Shown here: positions 41,812 through 50,693 of the stretch, piece by piece
Layout: every line of letters starts with the position of its first letter
How positions within the stretch are numbered: position 1 is the first letter of the stretch
Notes under the pieces: generated by a model
Told to the model about the DNA's origin: nothing
Databases searched by the model: none
Seen by the model: the letters and a program-made list of their open reading frames with translations, nothing else
Position numbers and translations under genes: made by a program
Source: JAZGEG01 sp964346665
GTDB lineage: Archaea; Aenigmatarchaeota; Aenigmatarchaeia; QMZP01; QMZT01
Length of the DNA: 64,000 nucleotides
Assembly: GCA_964346665.1 (NCBI GenBank)
Contig: CAYFVC010000026.1
Location: 1-64,000 of the forward strand
Direction: 5' to 3'

Positions 41812-42597
41812 TTACTCCGCCCAAGCAATGTTGAAGAATGGTTCCACAAAGCTTCTTATTGCATGTTGTGATTGCGCCCAGAATGCAACGTCCTGTGTTT
41901 GATGAACTTTCTTGTCGTCAGTTAGGGCGAAAAGCATGTGCTTGTCATCGACTGTGTAAACCCTGTTCAAGGGTTTCTTGACGTTTTTCATGTCTGCTAT
42001 CTCTGAAAACGCCTTTACAGGGCTCGTGTCGCTTAAGGGAGCGAGTATTCTAAGTTTCACGCCCCTCTTTGTGATCCTCTTGAGCGAATTGTAGTGGTTT
42101 GAGTAGAGTTCGTTCAAACCCCCTTCAGTTGTTATTATACGTATTTCCTTTGCTGCCTTCTTGAAAAGCGAGTTCAAATGCTGGTTTATCGAATGCCTTC
42201 CTTTCAAAGTTCCTGTCATCTCGAACGGTTGAACTAAGTTCAGCCCTTCCTTGTATATCGCTTCAAGTTCTGCCATAACGGGCGAGTTTTTCATGGAGTC
42301 TATCCTTTCTATCATTTCATCGTGCTTTTTCTTAAGATTTTCCTTTGTCCTCTCCATCGCGTCTTTGGGTGCGAGCGCAACGTATCTTATCGGTTTTGAT
42401 GGTTGTACGACCACGAATCCTTTCTCTGCGAGGGATTCCAAAATATCATATGATCTGGATCTCGGAACGTTCGCTATCTGAGAAAGTTCGCCCGCTGTTG
42501 CTACGCCTCTTGCTAGCAAAGCCACAAATATCTTCCTTTCATACAGGTTTAAACCGATGCTCTTCAACGCATCCAACGTCTTTGTTGTTGCTACCAT
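41812..42597 (-). CDS. TrmB-family transcription regulator
   Basis: 261 residues from ATG 42597, with TTAGGTG before it. A winged helix (LLARGVATAGELSQIANVPRSRSYDILESLAEKGFV) leads into a coiled linker and a sugar-binding-like C-terminal domain (about 120-261). TrmB regulators bind sugars such as maltose or glucose and control sugar uptake and metabolism. It is convergent with the TIM-barrel gene (36-base gap). Upstream, bases 42607-42744 hold TATA-like sequence for this gene; no clear palindrome was seen there. Confidence 0.88.
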   Translation of the reverse strand: MVATTKTLDALKSIGLNLYERKIFVALLARGVATAGELSQIANVPRSRSYDILESLAEKGFVVVQPSKPIRYVALAPKDAMERTKENLKKKHDEMIERIDSMKNSPVMAELEAIYKEGLNLVQPFEMTGTLKGRHSINQHLNSLFKKAAKEIRIITTEGGLNELYSNHYNSLKRITKRGVKLRILAPLSDTSPVKAFSEIADMKNVKKPLNRVYTVDDKHMLFALTDDKKVHQTQDVAFWAQSQHAIRSFVEPFFNIAWAE

Positions 42598-42744
42598 TTT
42601 TTTCACCTAATTGATAGTTAATTACAATCTTGTCTTTATAAATATTATATTTGTCGGTTTGTGATGATATTAATTGGTCGAAAGCTTTATATATGTTTAT
42701 TACTTAACAGTGAATATATTTAAAGGATAATTGTTCCCAAAAAA

Positions 42745-44454
42745 TCAGGTTTTTCTCCCTCTTTGTCGGTGATAAAGCTTCTCTATTCTTTCAACGTCAT
42801 CCACATCTTTTGGGGATTTATCGAATCTTATCCTCAACAACCTCGGGAATCTCAAAGCGAAGCCTGATGAATAATTCGGGGATTTTTGAATCTCTTCATA
42901 TGCGACTTCGACAACGACCTTCGGTTTTATCTTGACGGATTTGCCCTTTTCTTTTTCTATGAATGGTTTCAATTGTTTTGTTAGGTCTTCGAAAGTCACG
43001 CCTTCTCCCTTCTCCTTGATCCCTGTTCCCATCATTCCACATTCAAGGAATTCATCCCCTTTCTTGGAGGAGAGAACGAACGACCCAAACCAGCTCGCCC
43101 GCTTTCCAGTCCCCCATTCCGCCCCCGTTATAACCAAATCGAGGGTCTCCATTATCGGTTTAACTTTCAGCCAATACCCAACCCTTCTTCCAGGCTGGTA
43201 TTTGGCATCGAGATTCTTAACGATTACGCCTTCCTGTTTCGCCTTCAAAGCTCGTTTGTAGAATTTTTCAGCTTTTTTCAGATCTTTGGTAACAAGCATT
43301 TCAGCCAATTGGAACTTCTTGGGTATGGGCTTCACTATTTTTTCAAGGATATTCCTTCTTCTTTCCAAAGGTTCCGAAAATAATTGCTTCCCGTTATGGT
43401 AGACCACGTCAAAAAGGTTAACCTGTATTGGGATTTCTTTCGTAATCTTCTCGATGTCATACTTCCTCTTAATCCTTTGCGAAAGCATCTGAAAGGGTAA
43501 GGGACTTCGCGTTTTCGGGTTTATCCCGAGCATTTCCCCCTCGATTATGCACTCCTTTGCTTTAATCCCCTTTCTCGCGAGATCGAGAAGGTCAGGGAAT
43601 TGTTTCGTGATGTTTTCGAGTCTTCTCGTATAGAACCAGAATTCATCGCCCTTTTTGTGTATGCACACGCGAGCTCCATCGTACTTGAATTCGAGCGAAG
43701 GCCTCTCGAACTTTTCAAGTGCTTCCTTTAGATCTTTCGCTTTCTCGGAGAGAAGAACATGATAAGGTTTGCCGATTTCTATCGAAACCTTTCGTAACCC
43801 GTTCAAACCCTTTTCCTTCGCTATCCTCGCTATCTCGGAATAATCCGGTCTCAAAAACCACGCCCACTCTATAGTTTGGACGATTTCCTTCTTCTCTTCT
43901 CCTTCTTTCCCTGGAAAGAAAGCTTCAGCGATAGAATCACGTAAAACCCCCTCAGCAACACCTATCCTCAACTGCTCGAGGACCGTTCGAATGATGTACT
44001 TCGCCTCCTTCGGTTTTGCATGTGAAATCAGCTCTTTAACTAACGAAATCTTCACCTCTTGCGATCCTTTGCCTTCTACATACGCTAGCTTTCGTAGGTT
44101 TTCAAAGACTTTTTCTATCCCAAGTTCTTTCGAAATCAGGGTGGTCTGCTTCCTTTTTTTCATCAACTCTTCCACCGAGAGTCCGAGATCTCCTGTCTCC
44201 TTGAATTCCTTAATAACGTCTTTTTCAGCGAACCCCGTTGAGGAGGATATGACCTTCACCATCATTTTGTCCGCGACCCCTATCTCCCTTTCAGAATATG
44301 AAGGGAAGACCCTTCCTTGGACTAGAAGTGTAACCTTCTCGAGAACAGAGGTTTCTGATTTTCTTAAGAAATCCGCTATCTTTTCGATCTTCTTCAACCT
44401 CGATGAAGTTTGTTCCAGGTATTCGTAGAGATCGACCAGTTTCGAATATTTCAT
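42745..44454 (-). CDS. lig: ATP-dependent DNA ligase
   Basis: 569 residues, archaeal LigI type. The N-terminal DNA-binding helical domain covers about 1-225, the adenylation motif EFKYDGAR has the catalytic Lys257, motif IV EGEML follows and the OB domain with EVAYEEIQKSPNYSSGFALRFPRLLRIR (motifs V-VI) ends it. It seals nicks in replication and repair. The start at ATG 44454 is preceded by a long A/T-rich region. Confidence 0.95.
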   Translation of the reverse strand: MKYSKLVDLYEYLEQTSSRLKKIEKIADFLRKSETSVLEKVTLLVQGRVFPSYSEREIGVADKMMVKVISSSTGFAEKDVIKEFKETGDLGLSVEELMKKRKQTTLISKELGIEKVFENLRKLAYVEGKGSQEVKISLVKELISHAKPKEAKYIIRTVLEQLRIGVAEGVLRDSIAEAFFPGKEGEEKKEIVQTIEWAWFLRPDYSEIARIAKEKGLNGLRKVSIEIGKPYHVLLSEKAKDLKEALEKFERPSLEFKYDGARVCIHKKGDEFWFYTRRLENITKQFPDLLDLARKGIKAKECIIEGEMLGINPKTRSPLPFQMLSQRIKRKYDIEKITKEIPIQVNLFDVVYHNGKQLFSEPLERRRNILEKIVKPIPKKFQLAEMLVTKDLKKAEKFYKRALKAKQEGVIVKNLDAKYQPGRRVGYWLKVKPIMETLDLVITGAEWGTGKRASWFGSFVLSSKKGDEFLECGMMGTGIKEKGEGVTFEDLTKQLKPFIEKEKGKSVKIKPKVVVEVAYEEIQKSPNYSSGFALRFPRLLRIRFDKSPKDVDDVERIEKLYHRQRGRKT

Positions 44455-44562
44455 AATAGAATATTGGATTCGGAATTTTAATTTAAATCTTGGATTTTGG
44501 TGTAATAAGCGTTTATAAATTTAATATCTAATGGTCAATATCCGATAATTTAAGGTGATGGT

Positions 44563-44844
44563 ATGGTTAAAATCAAGGAAAAGAAAATAACCAAAACTAT
44601 TCGTAAAGACTATAGACACCAAATAGAAAACCCCGCAGAAAGTGGTACTCTTGCTCTTACTAAAACAGGTAATATAAGTTTAAGTGAGCTTTCTGCAGGC
44701 TTGGAAAAAGATAATCCTGGAGTTAAAAAAGTATATTTAGACAGAGTAGGCAGAAGGTATCAAAAATTGAAAATAGTATTTGAATTTGAAAAGGGCTACA
44801 AGGGAGAGTTTGATCTTTCATCAATAAAAGAATATGTAAAATAA
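44563..44844 (+). CDS. Small hypothetical protein
   Basis: 93 residues. GGTGAT precedes the ATG. Basic N-terminus, then a beta-rich part (YQKLKIVFEFEKGYKGEFDL) and a short helix. It has no Cys, signal or membrane helix. Its codons are more A/T-rich than the ligase and pilus genes on both sides, which might mean recent gain. It precedes the pilus operon by 36 bases but runs the same way, so co-expression is possible. No family recognised. Confidence 0.5.
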   Translation: MVKIKEKKITKTIRKDYRHQIENPAESGTLALTKTGNISLSELSAGLEKDNPGVKKVYLDRVGRRYQKLKIVFEFEKGYKGEFDLSSIKEYVK

Positions 44845-44880
44845 TCTCAATTTAATTAAATCCTCGTTCATATTATTTAT

Positions 44881-46074
44881 ATGAGGGGTCAGTTTTATTC
44901 TGCCATAGCGATCGCAATCACCATACCCATTGTTTTATTCATCTCCTATTATGTCATGTCCCATGGAGGGGAGACCGGGATATACGAGAATATCGTTGCG
45001 GATCAGATACACCAAGTTGAAAGGAGCGTTGAAAAAGATTTCGGAAAAGCAATGGTAACGTCGGGGAAGCGAGCGTTAATAGCAGGAGATGATTACGTTG
45101 TGATGAACGGGGAACCGATTAGTGATGCAATTTCCGGAATCAAAGAACTCATGGAAAACGGGACGGTAGAAGGGAATGAGAGCCTGCTAATGGTCAACAA
45201 CACCCTAATCAACTGGACGAATAAGATTCTTGATGTTCCTGTGAATTTTTATGTTAACATAAGTTTCGCAAATCTCGAAATTTCGAACTACAATTCATTC
45301 AACATACACGCATCCGCCGATCTTAACGTTTCGGTTGCGGATGAGTTGGGGATCGCGAGAATTGATAAAAGGGATATGCATTACGAAACGTTGGTACCTG
45401 TTAAGGGGGCGGAAGACCCCATATTCACCCTGAAAACAAACGGTGTTCTCACAAGAAGCATAAAGATTTCGCCATATCCGTACAGAGCTAAAAAACTCGT
45501 GGAAGGCGGGGCGAATTCTTCTGGGAACTGTTCGGGTGAGGTAACATTCAACAAATCAGAATGCGATTCGAAAATATTGGTTGCTGAGAATATAACAGGA
45601 GTGAGTTTCGGGTGTTTTTCGGGGTTCGTCATAGAGGATTCCGTTGATCTTAGCGGGAGTTCGGATTGCTATGTAACGGGGAACGGAAGCGCGATTGAGA
45701 TAATAAGCCAGGCAATTTCAGAAACGAATTATGAAAAAGTCTATATCGACAGTGATACGAAATCTGTTTGGCACCTGCCCATACGGGAGGAAATCGATAG
45801 TAAATATTATTTCCCCGGGAACGGGCCGAACTTCCTGAAAAGGTTGGAAGGCGATCTGAATTCCTCCTCCGATGGGATGGAAACATTCGTGAACCTCCCC
45901 GAATTCCAGAGCTATCAATTACCGATAAAGGAGGATGTGATTTCGCTTGCCTATATATATTTCAGAGACCAAGACTATATTGGGTATCCAGTAAGGGGCT
46001 TGCAAAGCTGGTTTAGGACAAACCAAACGTTTGCGGACAAATACGGTTTAACGGAATTGTGTGATGGATGTTGA
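44881..46074 (+). CDS. Minor-pilin-like exported protein
   Basis: 397 residues. MRGQFYSAIAIAITIPIVLFISYYV is a pilin-like N-terminal helix; Gln after Arg-Gly resembles a class III cleavage site but the Glu at +5 is lacking. The remaining 370 residues are a secreted beta-rich domain with many Asn-Xaa-Ser/Thr sites and six Cys. It starts the operon with the membrane winged helix and the ATPase (stop-start gap 1 base). Likely a minor pilin or an adhesin of the system; not proven. Confidence 0.6.
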   Translation: MRGQFYSAIAIAITIPIVLFISYYVMSHGGETGIYENIVADQIHQVERSVEKDFGKAMVTSGKRALIAGDDYVVMNGEPISDAISGIKELMENGTVEGNESLLMVNNTLINWTNKILDVPVNFYVNISFANLEISNYNSFNIHASADLNVSVADELGIARIDKRDMHYETLVPVKGAEDPIFTLKTNGVLTRSIKISPYPYRAKKLVEGGANSSGNCSGEVTFNKSECDSKILVAENITGVSFGCFSGFVIEDSVDLSGSSDCYVTGNGSAIEIISQAISETNYEKVYIDSDTKSVWHLPIREEIDSKYYFPGNGPNFLKRLEGDLNSSSDGMETFVNLPEFQSYQLPIKEDVISLAYIYFRDQDYIGYPVRGLQSWFRTNQTFADKYGLTELCDGC

Positions 46075-46075
46075 T

Positions 46076-46735
46076 ATGGTCAACAAACGGAAAAAAGAGG
46101 GGTATGTGGATTTGAATAAGGTTGGGGGGAAAGATTCTGGTGAAAAAATGGCCGAGGAACTCGAAAGTAATACCCCTGATGAAAATGAAAAGAAAACGGA
46201 AACTAAACCAAAGAGGAAGAAATCACGTGCAAAGGTGAAGACGCACCTCGAAACAAATATTGACAGATTATATGAACTGGTCAGGAAAAAAGGGTTTGTA
46301 AAGGTGGCTGAAGTTTCCAAGGAACTCGGGATTGATAAAGATCAGATTGAGGAATGGGGAAGAATACTTGAAGATCACAAACTCTTGAAACTGCATTATC
46401 CTCCTGTTGGAGATCCCGTATTTGTATTGAAGAAATTCAAATCTGATACAAAAGAGGTAAAAAAGTTGAAAGGGAGGAAGAGATTGAAAGCTGGTAAAAA
46501 GGCTTTTTTGATCAACCTTGTCATCCTGTTTGGATTCATTGGGTTCGTTGCCTACTATACTAGAATAATCCCTTTGAGATTTCCACAAGTAGATTCTTTT
46601 TTCATTGAAATATCAAATATTCTCAAAACACCAACAATTCGAATTTCTTACGTAGAAGCTTATTTAGGAGTGATTATTATAATAATTATAGTAGTTGCCT
46701 TAATTTTAATAGTAAGAAGGTGGAGAAGGAAATAA
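46076..46735 (+). CDS. Membrane-anchored winged-helix protein in pilus operon
   Basis: 219 residues from ATG 46076, two bases after the previous stop (a GTG at 46061 and ATG at 46064 inside the upstream gene are alternatives). A Lys/Glu-rich start is followed by a winged helix (VAEVSKELGIDKDQIEEWGRILEDHKLLKLHYPPVGDPVFV, residues about 75-120), a basic linker, and two membrane helices (about 142-165 and 192-215). The winged helix resembles that of the 10.8 kb protein. DNA-binding is plausible but the operon suggests a structural role in pilus regulation. The stop overlaps the ATPase start (TAATG). Confidence 0.6.
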   Translation: MVNKRKKEGYVDLNKVGGKDSGEKMAEELESNTPDENEKKTETKPKRKKSRAKVKTHLETNIDRLYELVRKKGFVKVAEVSKELGIDKDQIEEWGRILEDHKLLKLHYPPVGDPVFVLKKFKSDTKEVKKLKGRKRLKAGKKAFLINLVILFGFIGFVAYYTRIIPLRFPQVDSFFIEISNILKTPTIRISYVEAYLGVIIIIIIVVALILIVRRWRRK

Positions 46736-48270
46736 TGGTGAAAAAGAAGGGGAGAAAGGTTGCGAAAAAAAAAGTCGAGGAAAAGAAAGTTAATCTTAAG
46801 GTTTTAGAAGAATACACCGTTCTCTATCAGAATGTCGCGGCCAGTGTTAAGATTTACCAAGACCCGGATGAATACGTTCCAGTCTACGATATCAGGTATC
46901 CTAAAATAGAGGAAGCTACCAGGGCGGTTCTCGATTCTATAAGGGAAAAGATAGTTACCGAGCTTGCTTTTCGCACGGATGATATTCTTAACCCGGAAGA
47001 GACGGGCAAGATCAGAAACAAATTCATAAACAAGGCCACGAATCTTGTTGAAGAGGAGCTCCCCAATATTTCCAAAAGTGATGCGGGTATACTTGTTGGA
47101 ATCCTCTCGCAGGAATCCCTAGGCTTGGGACCGATAGAGTTCATGCTCAAGGATCAGGGCCTTGAGGAAATAGTAATCAACGGCCCCAAGGAACCTGTAT
47201 GGGTATATCACAGGACGTATGGGTGGCTGAAGACGAGCATAACCGTTAAAGATGATGCAAAGGTTTACAATTACGCAGCTCAGATAGGGAGGAGGGTCGG
47301 GACGCAGATAACAAATCTCAGTCCTTTGATGGATGCATATCTAACAACGGGGGACCGTGCGAATGCAACGTTGTTCCCGATATCATCAGGGGGTAATACG
47401 CTCACCATAAGGAAATTCGCAAGGAGGCCGTGGACCATAACTGACTTCATAGAAATGAATACCATATCCCCTGAAGTCGCTGCTTTTCTATGGCTGGCGA
47501 TACAATTCGAAATGAACATTGTGTGTACGGGAGGAACGGCCTCAGGGAAAACCTCATTCCTCAATGTGTTGACCATGTTCATACCTCCCACCCAACGAAT
47601 TATTTCAATAGAGGATACAAGGGAAATACAGCTGCCACCTTTCCTTCACTGGGTTCCGCTCACTACAAGGCCTCCTAATATTGAAGGGAAAGGGGAGGTT
47701 ACGATGTTGCAATTGATGATCAATGCCCTTAGGATGAGGCCTGACAGGATGATAGTGGGGGAAATACGAAGATCGAAGGAGGCGGAAGTCTTGTTCGAGG
47801 CTATAAATACAGGGCATTCTGTATATTCCACACTTCACGCAAACACCGCAGAGGAAACCTTGAAACGTTTGATAAACCCACCGATAAACATACCCATCTC
47901 TTTGCTCACATCGCTTCAACTGATAGCGGTCATGCACAGGGACAGGAGGAGGAATATAAGGAGAGTTTTGGAGATATCAGAACTCATACCTTCGGGTGGC
48001 CTCGCCGAAATGAAAATCGAGCTTAACAATATTTTCAGGTGGGTTCCATCAAAGGATCGTATTATGGAGTGGGGGAAATCGAACAGGGCATGGAACGATA
48101 TAAAACTTTTCTCGGGTATGGGTGAAGACGAGGTGAAGAGGAATCTGGAGGAGAAAAAGAACATACTGCTTTGGATGGTGAAAAACAATATAAAGGACAT
48201 AGACAAGGTTGGAAGGATAATATCAGATTATTATAAAAATCCAGAAAGTGTCCTTAGAATGATAAAATAA
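46735..48270 (+). CDS. Type II/IV secretion ATPase (GspE/PilT/FlaI family)
   Basis: 511 residues from ATG 46735. A basic leader is followed by the N-terminal domain (IEEATRAVLDSI...), then the RecA-like core with Walker A GGTASGKTS (265-273), the Asp-box IEDTREIQLP, Walker B RPDRMIVGEIR and the His-box STLHANTAEET. It powers assembly of type IV pili or related systems. It is the only such ATPase in the window, so it probably serves the platform proteins at 7.9, 8.8, 52.7 and 53.6 kb, unless another lies elsewhere. Confidence 0.93.
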   Translation: MVKKKGRKVAKKKVEEKKVNLKVLEEYTVLYQNVAASVKIYQDPDEYVPVYDIRYPKIEEATRAVLDSIREKIVTELAFRTDDILNPEETGKIRNKFINKATNLVEEELPNISKSDAGILVGILSQESLGLGPIEFMLKDQGLEEIVINGPKEPVWVYHRTYGWLKTSITVKDDAKVYNYAAQIGRRVGTQITNLSPLMDAYLTTGDRANATLFPISSGGNTLTIRKFARRPWTITDFIEMNTISPEVAAFLWLAIQFEMNIVCTGGTASGKTSFLNVLTMFIPPTQRIISIEDTREIQLPPFLHWVPLTTRPPNIEGKGEVTMLQLMINALRMRPDRMIVGEIRRSKEAEVLFEAINTGHSVYSTLHANTAEETLKRLINPPINIPISLLTSLQLIAVMHRDRRRNIRRVLEISELIPSGGLAEMKIELNNIFRWVPSKDRIMEWGKSNRAWNDIKLFSGMGEDEVKRNLEEKKNILLWMVKNNIKDIDKVGRIISDYYKNPESVLRMIK

Positions 48271-48271
48271 T

Positions 48272-48841
48272 TTATTTTTGCGTTCTTTCGAATCTAGGTA
48301 CGAAAATCCTGTATTTGTCCTTGTCCTCCAGTTCTTCAAGTATCCTTTTTATGATCATTTTTTCAGGGTCAGGAAGCATGCTGACCCGTTTTTTCAAATC
48401 ATCGAAACTTTCGAATGACTTCTCCTTTTTAGCCGCTATTATCGCCCAGAGATGTTTTTTCCCTATTCCGGGGAGTAATTCAAGCTGATGTAATCTCGTC
48501 GTTATCGGACCTGCATTGTTGAAGAACTCAAGGAATTTCTGTGGTTTTATTTTCACTATTTTCTCAACCACATCCGCCACTTCTTCCTTCGCCGCTGCGG
48601 TGAGGTCCTTGAATTCTATCCTCCTCTTGATGAATTTAACTTCTTCCCTCTTCCCATCACCTATATACACACGGGATCCTACCTTCAAATGAATACCCTC
48701 CCTGACTATCACCTCTAGTAAGGAAAAGTATTCCTCGCCGACAACTTGGGACACGGGTTGAGAAATACGCATTCCATAATATCCGTGGGGTAGATAATCC
48801 AAGACTATCGCCCATTCGTCCTTTTTTATGTCCTTTTTCAT
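48272..48841 (-). CDS. DUF655 protein
   Basis: 189 residues with the DUF655 pattern: an OB-like N-terminal part (VLDYLPHGYYGMRISQPVSQVVG) and a helix-hairpin-helix region near the end (LELLPGIGKKHLWAII, AAKKEKSFESFDDLKKRV), suggesting nucleic-acid binding. In archaea it is often next to rpoF and L21e, as here, and is thought to act in RNA metabolism, but no activity is known. It is convergent with the ATPase gene with one base between. Confidence 0.85.
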   Translation of the reverse strand: MKKDIKKDEWAIVLDYLPHGYYGMRISQPVSQVVGEEYFSLLEVIVREGIHLKVGSRVYIGDGKREEVKFIKRRIEFKDLTAAAKEEVADVVEKIVKIKPQKFLEFFNNAGPITTRLHQLELLPGIGKKHLWAIIAAKKEKSFESFDDLKKRVSMLPDPEKMIIKRILEELEDKDKYRIFVPRFERTQK

Positions 48842-48885
48842 GCTAACCAGCTTGATTATAATAAAGAAATTGTATTTATAAAATG

Positions 48886-49212
48886 CTATTTGTTCTCCTT
48901 AACTATTTTCAGAATTTTTTTCTTGTCGTCATCAGTTAACACCAATCTCTCGTTTGCGAACAAAACCCTTAATTCATCTTGTGTTTCGGGCAGGAAGTTT
49001 ATGATACTTGCTATGTGTTTATCCTTAAGCTTTTCGATACTTTTCAATTCACCGAGCATTTTATTGTATTTCTTTTCTGAAATTTTGCAGAATTTCCGCA
49101 AATGTTCTAATGCATTCTTCTGTTCATAAACAAGTTCCTTTTTCTTTTCCTTCTCCATCAAAATCTTCTTGGCGTCAAGCCAACTCACCGCTTTTTCATC
49201 CTTTATATCCAT
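48886..49212 (-). CDS. rpoF: DNA-directed RNA polymerase subunit Rpb4 (RpoF)
   Basis: 108 residues, all helical, with the RpoF/Rpb4 pattern: WLDAKKILMEKEKKKELVYEQKNALEHLRKF and a C-terminal domain with FLPETQDELRVLFANERLVL. It forms the stalk of archaeal RNA polymerase with Rpb7. It lies 8 bases after L21e and 44 bases before DUF655. Confidence 0.85.
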   Translation of the reverse strand: MDIKDEKAVSWLDAKKILMEKEKKKELVYEQKNALEHLRKFCKISEKKYNKMLGELKSIEKLKDKHIASIINFLPETQDELRVLFANERLVLTDDDKKKILKIVKENK

Positions 49213-49220
49213 ATGACCAC

Positions 49221-49508
49221 CTATTTCTTCAAGACAAGATGTTCGGGTTTTGATATCACCTCTTTTATTTTCTTGCCAATCTTGATTTTAATTACATATG
49301 AACTTCCCTTTTTTTCTTTCACTTCCCCTACCTTCCCTTTGAACTTCGGAAAGGGCATGCCCTTTTGGGAAGAGGGGTCTATCTTTATAACCACCTTGTC
49401 CTTTGGTTTGAATTCCTTGAGATAGGATGTAACCTTAAACTTCTGTCTAACCTTTTTCTTCAGCCTACTCCTCGTTGATCTCCTGAATCCCTTGCTCGCC
49501 TTCACCAT
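49221..49508 (-). CDS. rpl21e: 50S ribosomal protein L21e
   Basis: 95 residues from ATG 49508 (MVKASKGFRRSTRSRL is the usual start). The KOW-like core (KPKDKVVIKIDPSSQKGMPFPKFKGKVGEVKEKKG) and the KEVISKPEHL end are typical. It starts four bases after the pus10 stop, so the four-gene run pus10-rpl21e-rpoF-DUF655 is one transcript. Confidence 0.95.
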   Translation of the reverse strand: MVKASKGFRRSTRSRLKKKVRQKFKVTSYLKEFKPKDKVVIKIDPSSQKGMPFPKFKGKVGEVKEKKGSSYVIKIKIGKKIKEVISKPEHLVLKK

Positions 49509-49512
49509 GTCA

Positions 49513-50679
49513 TCAATCCTCAAGACCTATCAAATCGAATTCCTTCACATTTGCATGGTTCCCGAGGATTTTCGAGATAGATGGGTTCGTTCTCCCCGAA
49601 TCCCCGGAAATCAGTTCTTTGATGTACAAACCCGATTCCGTTTTAATTTCGAATAAGTATCTTTTATTATTAATCCTTTTCCATTTTATACTTTTAACCT
49701 TTTTGTTCTTTGTCTTTTCCGGTTTAGAAGTCAAAACCCTCTTAGGGGTTCTCTGCTTGATAACGCCTACCAATTTCTTAACCTTCTCAATTTTTTCGAC
49801 TTTTTTATCGAAGTCGGCAACAACCTTGTAAACTTTGTAGGGTCTTTTTGATTTCAATCTCGAAACCTCTTCCTTGTCAGAAATTCGAAGTCCCCTAACC
49901 TTGACCCCCTTTCGTATGTTTATCTGTTTTTTTATTTCCTTGAGATTCATTTTCCTCCTAATCGGCTGCTTGATTTCGAGGATGAATGGCCTCCAAACCA
50001 AACACCTCGCATCCTTGTCTTCCCTCCCTAGAGCGTGGAGGGTGTGGGAAGAAGCGAAAGTGACCTTCATGAAAGGTCTCGCCATTATGTCCTGAACCGT
50101 TTGTTTGTAGCGTGGCGAATGTGTTTGTGGGAGGCCGCGAACGAATTTCTTGTATTCCCCATAAACAAAAAGCGAATTTGAAAATATCTCCGTTCCTTCG
50201 TTCTGGATATCAAAGATTATTATTACATCGGGTTTCTTGTGGTCAATCCTTTTCCCTGTCCTTTCAATTATCATCTTCCCTAGCTCCCTGCTTATCTCGG
50301 ATTTTATCGGTTCGGAGTATTTCATCCCCATCTTTTCCCATAAAGTCTCCTCGTTCATGACGAGGGAATCGCTCATCTTAACCCCGATCAGAAAAGTTTC
50401 GAATTCCATGGATCTCGATGTTTTCAGAATTTTATCTGAGATTTTCGGGAGATTATCGAAAAGGTCTTCGCATACAACGCATTTCTCCTTCCCTTTTGCG
50501 AAGTTTGATGGGTCAGCCTTTATTTTTCCAGCTTCGTACTCCATTGCCAGGAATTTTCGTATTGTTTTTCCCCTCTCCCTGTTGGAGTAACCACTAAGCA
50601 GTTTTGTGAATTGCCTACCCAAGCAGGAATCGCATACATACCCTAAACTCAATATTTTAATTGCTGTTTCCTCTATCAT
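49513..50679 (-). CDS. pus10: tRNA pseudouridine synthase Pus10
   Basis: 388 residues. The N-terminal CxxC zinc site (CDSC, CVVC) and THUMP-like domain lead into the catalytic domain; LGREDKDARCLVWRPF contains the catalytic Asp region of Pus10. Archaeal Pus10 makes pseudouridine 54/55 in tRNA. The length is close to normal. It heads the conserved archaeal cluster with L21e and RpoF. Confidence 0.92.
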   Translation of the reverse strand: MIEETAIKILSLGYVCDSCLGRQFTKLLSGYSNRERGKTIRKFLAMEYEAGKIKADPSNFAKGKEKCVVCEDLFDNLPKISDKILKTSRSMEFETFLIGVKMSDSLVMNEETLWEKMGMKYSEPIKSEISRELGKMIIERTGKRIDHKKPDVIIIFDIQNEGTEIFSNSLFVYGEYKKFVRGLPQTHSPRYKQTVQDIMARPFMKVTFASSHTLHALGREDKDARCLVWRPFILEIKQPIRRKMNLKEIKKQINIRKGVKVRGLRISDKEEVSRLKSKRPYKVYKVVADFDKKVEKIEKVKKLVGVIKQRTPKRVLTSKPEKTKNKKVKSIKWKRINNKRYLFEIKTESGLYIKELISGDSGRTNPSISKILGNHANVKEFDLIGLED

Positions 50680-50693
50680 AATACCAATTATGT

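Noticed and set aside
42607..42744. Operator palindrome in front of the TrmB gene
   Set aside because: Only A/T-rich TATA-like sequence is seen; no inverted repeat of useful length was found by eye.
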